From the NCBI GenBank assembly GCA_004335635.1, contig QAXH01001366.1, forward strand, positions 1-12,395: 12,395 bases of DNA, in the 5' to 3' direction. The position numbers were made by a program, and so were the translations under genes. Below the pieces are notes generated by a model. It made no database searches and was not told where the DNA came from. It was given only the letters and a program-made list of their open reading frames with translations. The number at the start of each line of letters is the position of its first letter. Positions within the stretch are counted from its first letter, which is position 1. This DNA is from Chloromonas sp. AAM2. Lineage: Eukaryota > Chlorophyta > Chlorophyceae > Chlamydomonadales > Chlamydomonadaceae. Positions 9,864 through 12,395 of the stretch are shown here, one piece after another.

Positions 9864-12290
9864 ATGCAGCGCGCGACGAGATGCCGTCAAATGGTGCTGG
9901 TTCTCGCCATCTGCGCGCTCGGTGAGGAAACCCCAGCAAACCCCAGCAAACCCTAGTGTTTCAGGATTGGACCCCACACAGGAGAGACAGGCGGCTAATC
10001 TGCATGCGCAGCCCTAGTGCATTACAAAAAGGGCAGAAGTTGGTCCCGGTCCTGTTCTGCTCGCCCTGGGTATCCTGCGTTGCGTAAAATTGCCCACTTT
10101 GAGAAACATGTCAGGAAGGGCATGTGCATGCTCTCTAATCCAGTTTGTTCAAGTAATGCCTTGTCATCAACTGCAAACGTGATTAGTCATCATATTCTTG
10201 CAATCAGATGCCGGTCCCTCCGCCCGCTGCCCTGCGCAGGCACCACCCACGCCAGGAGCCTGGCCCCTGAGCGCTCCTCCCCGTCCCTTGTGCAACAGAT
10301 CATGCACGTGATGCAGTCAGGCCTGGCCAGGTTGCACCCATCGTCCCCCTCCAGCCCAGACCTCGAGGAAATGAAGGGCCACTGGGCGTTGCTGGTGGCA
10401 GGCAGCTCAGGGTGGTGGAACTACAGGTACGCCCACACCGCACAGTTGCGCCAAAGCGTATATTTGATCCCCAGATACGTAAATGATCAGCAATTGTCAA
10501 CATCAACAACACACGTATAACGTATCTAAGATGCGCAGTATGGGGATGTGGCAGGGACACCCCTTGCAGGATAGGCTTCTGATGCACCTCTGCCGGTCAT
10601 GTGACAAGCAGCGTCCATCAACACCTGGGATGTCTAGCAGACTGCTGCTGGAGTTGGATCTCTTGTTCTCATCCTGTCACATTTCTTGTGTACAACACGA
10701 GTTTCTTGTACAGAACCTTTATTAGTTCTGCTCCTCCAGTTACTGCTTTTCTTGCATGAGATTGCGGTGTTTGTGGACCGTTCATCAGCTCCTCTTTTGG
10801 GCAGCGTTGTTGCTGGATGCTGCATTCGTGCTCTGTCTGAGTGCATGAGAGTATCGGCGACAAAGGCCATCTGCAGCGGCTGCTGATGTTGCTTCCAAGT
10901 CCCCCAGTGTGCGAACATGGGGTGCTGCTGCAAGCACGCCTGGCGCAGGCTCAAGAATCACGGCCCCTAAGCCCGCTCTGTTGCTTGCAACAAGACATGT
11001 GTCATGAGGCGTGTCAGCTCTGATGCGTCAGAGGAGAGGTGGAGGGGGGAGGTAGCAGCATGTCCTTCAGGTTGTCATCCTCCTCCAGCCCATGTGCCGC
11101 TGCCCCAGGCAGTCTTAGTCTTAGTCTTGGCAGCGGCACATGGACAGCAGAGCATGGCTGGAGGATGGTGACAAGCTCGACAAGGACATGCATTAAGCCC
11201 CCACTTCCTGTTCTTGTGATGAGCAACGTCCTCTGGCGCATCAGAGCGGACATCGCTAATGCAGCAGGTGCCGGTTGAAGCAACAGAGCCGGGCCCAGGA
11301 CCTGGGATTCTTGAGCCTGCGCCAGGCGTGCTTGGAGCAGCACCCCATGGCCGCACAGTGGGGGACTTGGCAGCAACAGCATCAGCTCCTGCAGAAGGCC
11401 TACAGTTACTCTTGACTTGCTCTACACAGTAGGAAACATTGTCAGCTGCTGCAGACGCCCTTCATCGCAGACACTCTTATCCACTTAGACGGAGCGCGCA
11501 TCCAACATCCAGCAATGCGAGTTGGTGAATGGTCCACGAACCACACAACTGCACCAACACCAGAAGCAGTCGTCGCTTATTCTGCTTGAACTTTTTGCCT
11601 CTGGTTCTGCACTGCAGGCACCAGTCAGATGTGTGTCATGCATACCAGGCAAGTCCGAGAATCTCCCTTCACGCAATGCCGCAGCAGTTGCACGACACAG
11701 CACAGCTACCCAGTGGATACCAATGCCTTAGCGTCACATTTTGCAAGCACCAAGAAACCGCCAGACAAAAGCACTGCTAATATTCCTCTGGTGCTGCTTT
11801 GCTGCAGATCCTTCGTGGTGGGCTGCTACCTGAGAGAATCGTGGTCATGATCTATGTAAGGACGGCCTGAGAGATTTGCGTAGCAGTGCCTGATTGATTC
11901 GTTCGGCACGCACTGTAGCTCCAAGACGGCATGTTCAGCCCCATTGCATTCCTGGATGCTGGACATGTGTGTGCGTGCGTGCGTGCGTGCGTGTCAGTGC
12001 GTGTCAGTGCGTGTCAGTGCGTGTCAGTGCGTGTCAGTGCGTGTCAGTGCGTGTCAGTGCGCACAGTCACCTTACACCATTGAATGCCGATCAGGATTAC
12101 TGAGTACCAAGCCTTTGCTCCACTACTGTTCCAGTACTGCATCAACAGTCAGGTCCCAACTATTTGTGTCCAGTCTCAGCGGCATGTCGACCTGTGTGTT
12201 CCGATCTCATGTTGCCAAGCCATGCGTTGCAGGATGACATCGCCAACAACATGAACAACCCCTTCCCCGGCAAGATCTTCAACCGCCCAG
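9864..12290 (+). CDS. Legumain / vacuolar processing enzyme (peptidase C13), 5' part
   Basis: Legumains are cysteine proteases of vacuoles or lysosomes that cut after Asn or Asp. Five exons are visible: 9864-9921, 10240-10426, 11618-11648, 11808-11855 and 12233-12290; the gene continues past the window. The phases close and give the first 127 residues. The start ATG has an in-frame TAA nine bases upstream. Residues 1-19 look like a signal peptide: basic start (MQRATRCRQ), hydrophobic core (MVLVLAICAL), then a small-residue cleavage region. A short, Ser/Pro-rich propeptide-like stretch follows. The enzyme begins at GHWALLVAGSSGWWNYR (about 66-82), then HQSDVCHAYQ, ILRGGLLPERIVVMIY and DDIANNMNNPFPGKIFNRPG. 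The Arg-His pair of NYRHQ (82-83) corresponds to residues of the Asp/Asn-selective S1 pocket. The catalytic His and Cys lie beyond the window, so activity cannot be judged. The VAGSSG..NYRHQ.DVCHAYQ pattern separates it from GPI8, the other eukaryotic C13 family. Intron 3 uses a GC donor, and exon 3 is only 31 bases. Confidence 0.93.
9927..9955 (+). repeat. Short tandem repeat AAACCCCAGC in legumain intron 1
   Basis: Just after the exon 1 donor, a 10-base unit AAACCCCAGC occurs twice and is followed by the related AAACCCTAG. It is a small local tandem duplication and only superficially like a telomere repeat. Confidence 0.6.
10710..11610. repeat. Long imperfect inverted repeat (about 900-base hairpin) in legumain intron 2
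   Basis: The two halves are reverse complements over nearly the whole stretch. At the centre, CATGTGCCGCTGCC (11091-11104) pairs perfectly with 11129-11142 around a 24-base loop containing a repeated TTAGTC. Further out, 10895-10958 pairs with 11307-11370 over 64 bp without gaps; I count four mismatches (at 10907, 10914, 10915 and 10930), including a perfect 28-bp run (10931-10958 with 11307-11334). Outer matches include TTGCTGGATG (10810-10819 with 11506-11515), GTGGACC (10773-10779 with 11531-11537) and CAGAACC (10711-10717 with 11603-11609). The right arm carries extra segments, for example around 11395-11445. No terminal repeats, target-site duplication or transposase were seen. It may be a foldback element, an inverted gene-fragment duplication, or a hairpin RNA gene. 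Confidence 0.9.
11649..11807 (+). other. GC-AG intron (legumain intron 3)
   Basis: The conserved protein sequence HQSDVCHAYQ|ILRGG fixes the junction: exon TACCAG, then donor GCAAGT, and acceptor TTTGCTGCAG before ATC. No GT donor preserves the frame and the conserved residues. The donor otherwise matches the consensus CAG|GYAAGT well, as is typical of genuine GC-AG introns. Confidence 0.88.
11971..12060 (+). repeat. GTGC microsatellite passing into a 10-bp minisatellite in legumain intron 4
   Basis: Five GTGC units (11971-11990) run directly into seven perfect copies of the 10-mer GTGTCAGTGC (11991-12060). The 10-mer looks derived from the GTGC array. A similar array and a GTCTGTCAGT end are found in the TraB gene at 5197-5270, so this repeat type is recurrent in the genome. 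Confidence 0.97.
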
Positions 12291-12336
12291 GTGTGCACAG
12301 ATTAACTGGCATGGCGCATGGCTAGGGTTGTGCCAG

Positions 12337-12392
12337 GCGTATATGCGTATATTTAGACTATACGTATATACGCGTCTTTTATACGTATATAC
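12337..12392. repeat. AT-rich hairpin and direct repeat in legumain intron 5
   Basis: GCGTATATGCGTATA (12337-12351) pairs with 12359-12373 (15 bp, one mismatch) around a 7-base loop TTTAGAC. The sequence TATACGTATATAC occurs twice at a 21-base interval (12359-12371 and 12380-12392). It looks like the start of a TA-rich satellite or palindromic element cut by the window edge. Confidence 0.8.
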
Positions 12393-12395
12393 ACG

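Noticed and set aside
9927..9955. Telomere-like AAACCCCAGC / AAACCCTAG repeats
   Set aside because: Only two full units, the unit is not a plant or algal telomere repeat, and they lie inside a legumain intron.
11014..11382. A 122-residue minus-strand open frame in legumain intron 2 as a gene
   Set aside because: It lies wholly in the inverted repeat, matches no protein I recognise, and its similarity to the plus-strand frame is explained by the palindrome. Kept only as a hint about the origin of the arms.
9864..12290. GPI8 transamidase subunit as an alternative for the C13 peptidase
   Set aside because: The WALLVAGSSG start, NYRHQ and DVCHAYQ agree with legumain and vacuolar processing enzymes; GPI8 differs at these positions.

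Overview
The window looks like nuclear DNA of a green alga (chlorophyte). The evidence is three plus-strand genes cut into many short exons by GT-AG introns of about 130-1200 bases, GC-rich coding segments in a moderately GC genome, abundant GTGC/CA microsatellites inside introns, and a U6 snRNA whose 3' part (GAGAAATGGTCC) is plant-like. Homology was judged by eye; genus-level placement is not possible.

Layout: a CA microsatellite opens the window (1-59). An intact U6 spliceosomal RNA gene lies on the minus strand (467-569) with a TATA box 24-30 bases upstream, as expected of a Pol III U6 gene. On the plus strand follow (1) a 12-exon TraB-domain protein gene, about 1150-6224, complete except for some doubt about its first exon; (2) a 3-exon gene for a 170-residue cytochrome b5-like heme protein, 7571-8604; (3) the 5' part of a legumain/vacuolar processing enzyme gene (peptidase C13), 9864 to beyond the window end, with signal peptide and five exons visible. 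The splice phases of the cytochrome b5 and legumain models close exactly, as do those of the TraB model from its second exon on.

The most striking non-genic structure is a roughly 900-base imperfect inverted repeat (about 10710-11610) that fills most of the 1191-base second intron of the legumain gene. It includes a 64-bp gapless duplex with only four mismatches, and its right arm ends a few bases before the 3' splice site of a 31-base microexon. That microexon is followed by a GC-AG intron. The hairpin is a candidate small-RNA precursor, foldback element or splicing regulator.

The three protein genes share no obvious pathway. U6 serves the spliceosome, TraB is probably an organelle-membrane protein, the cytochrome b5 protein is an electron-transfer or heme carrier, and legumain is a vacuolar or secretory protease. 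The gene-poor stretches 60-466, 600-1149, 6225-7570 and 8605-9863 hold presumptive UTRs and promoters; no further gene was recognised in them.
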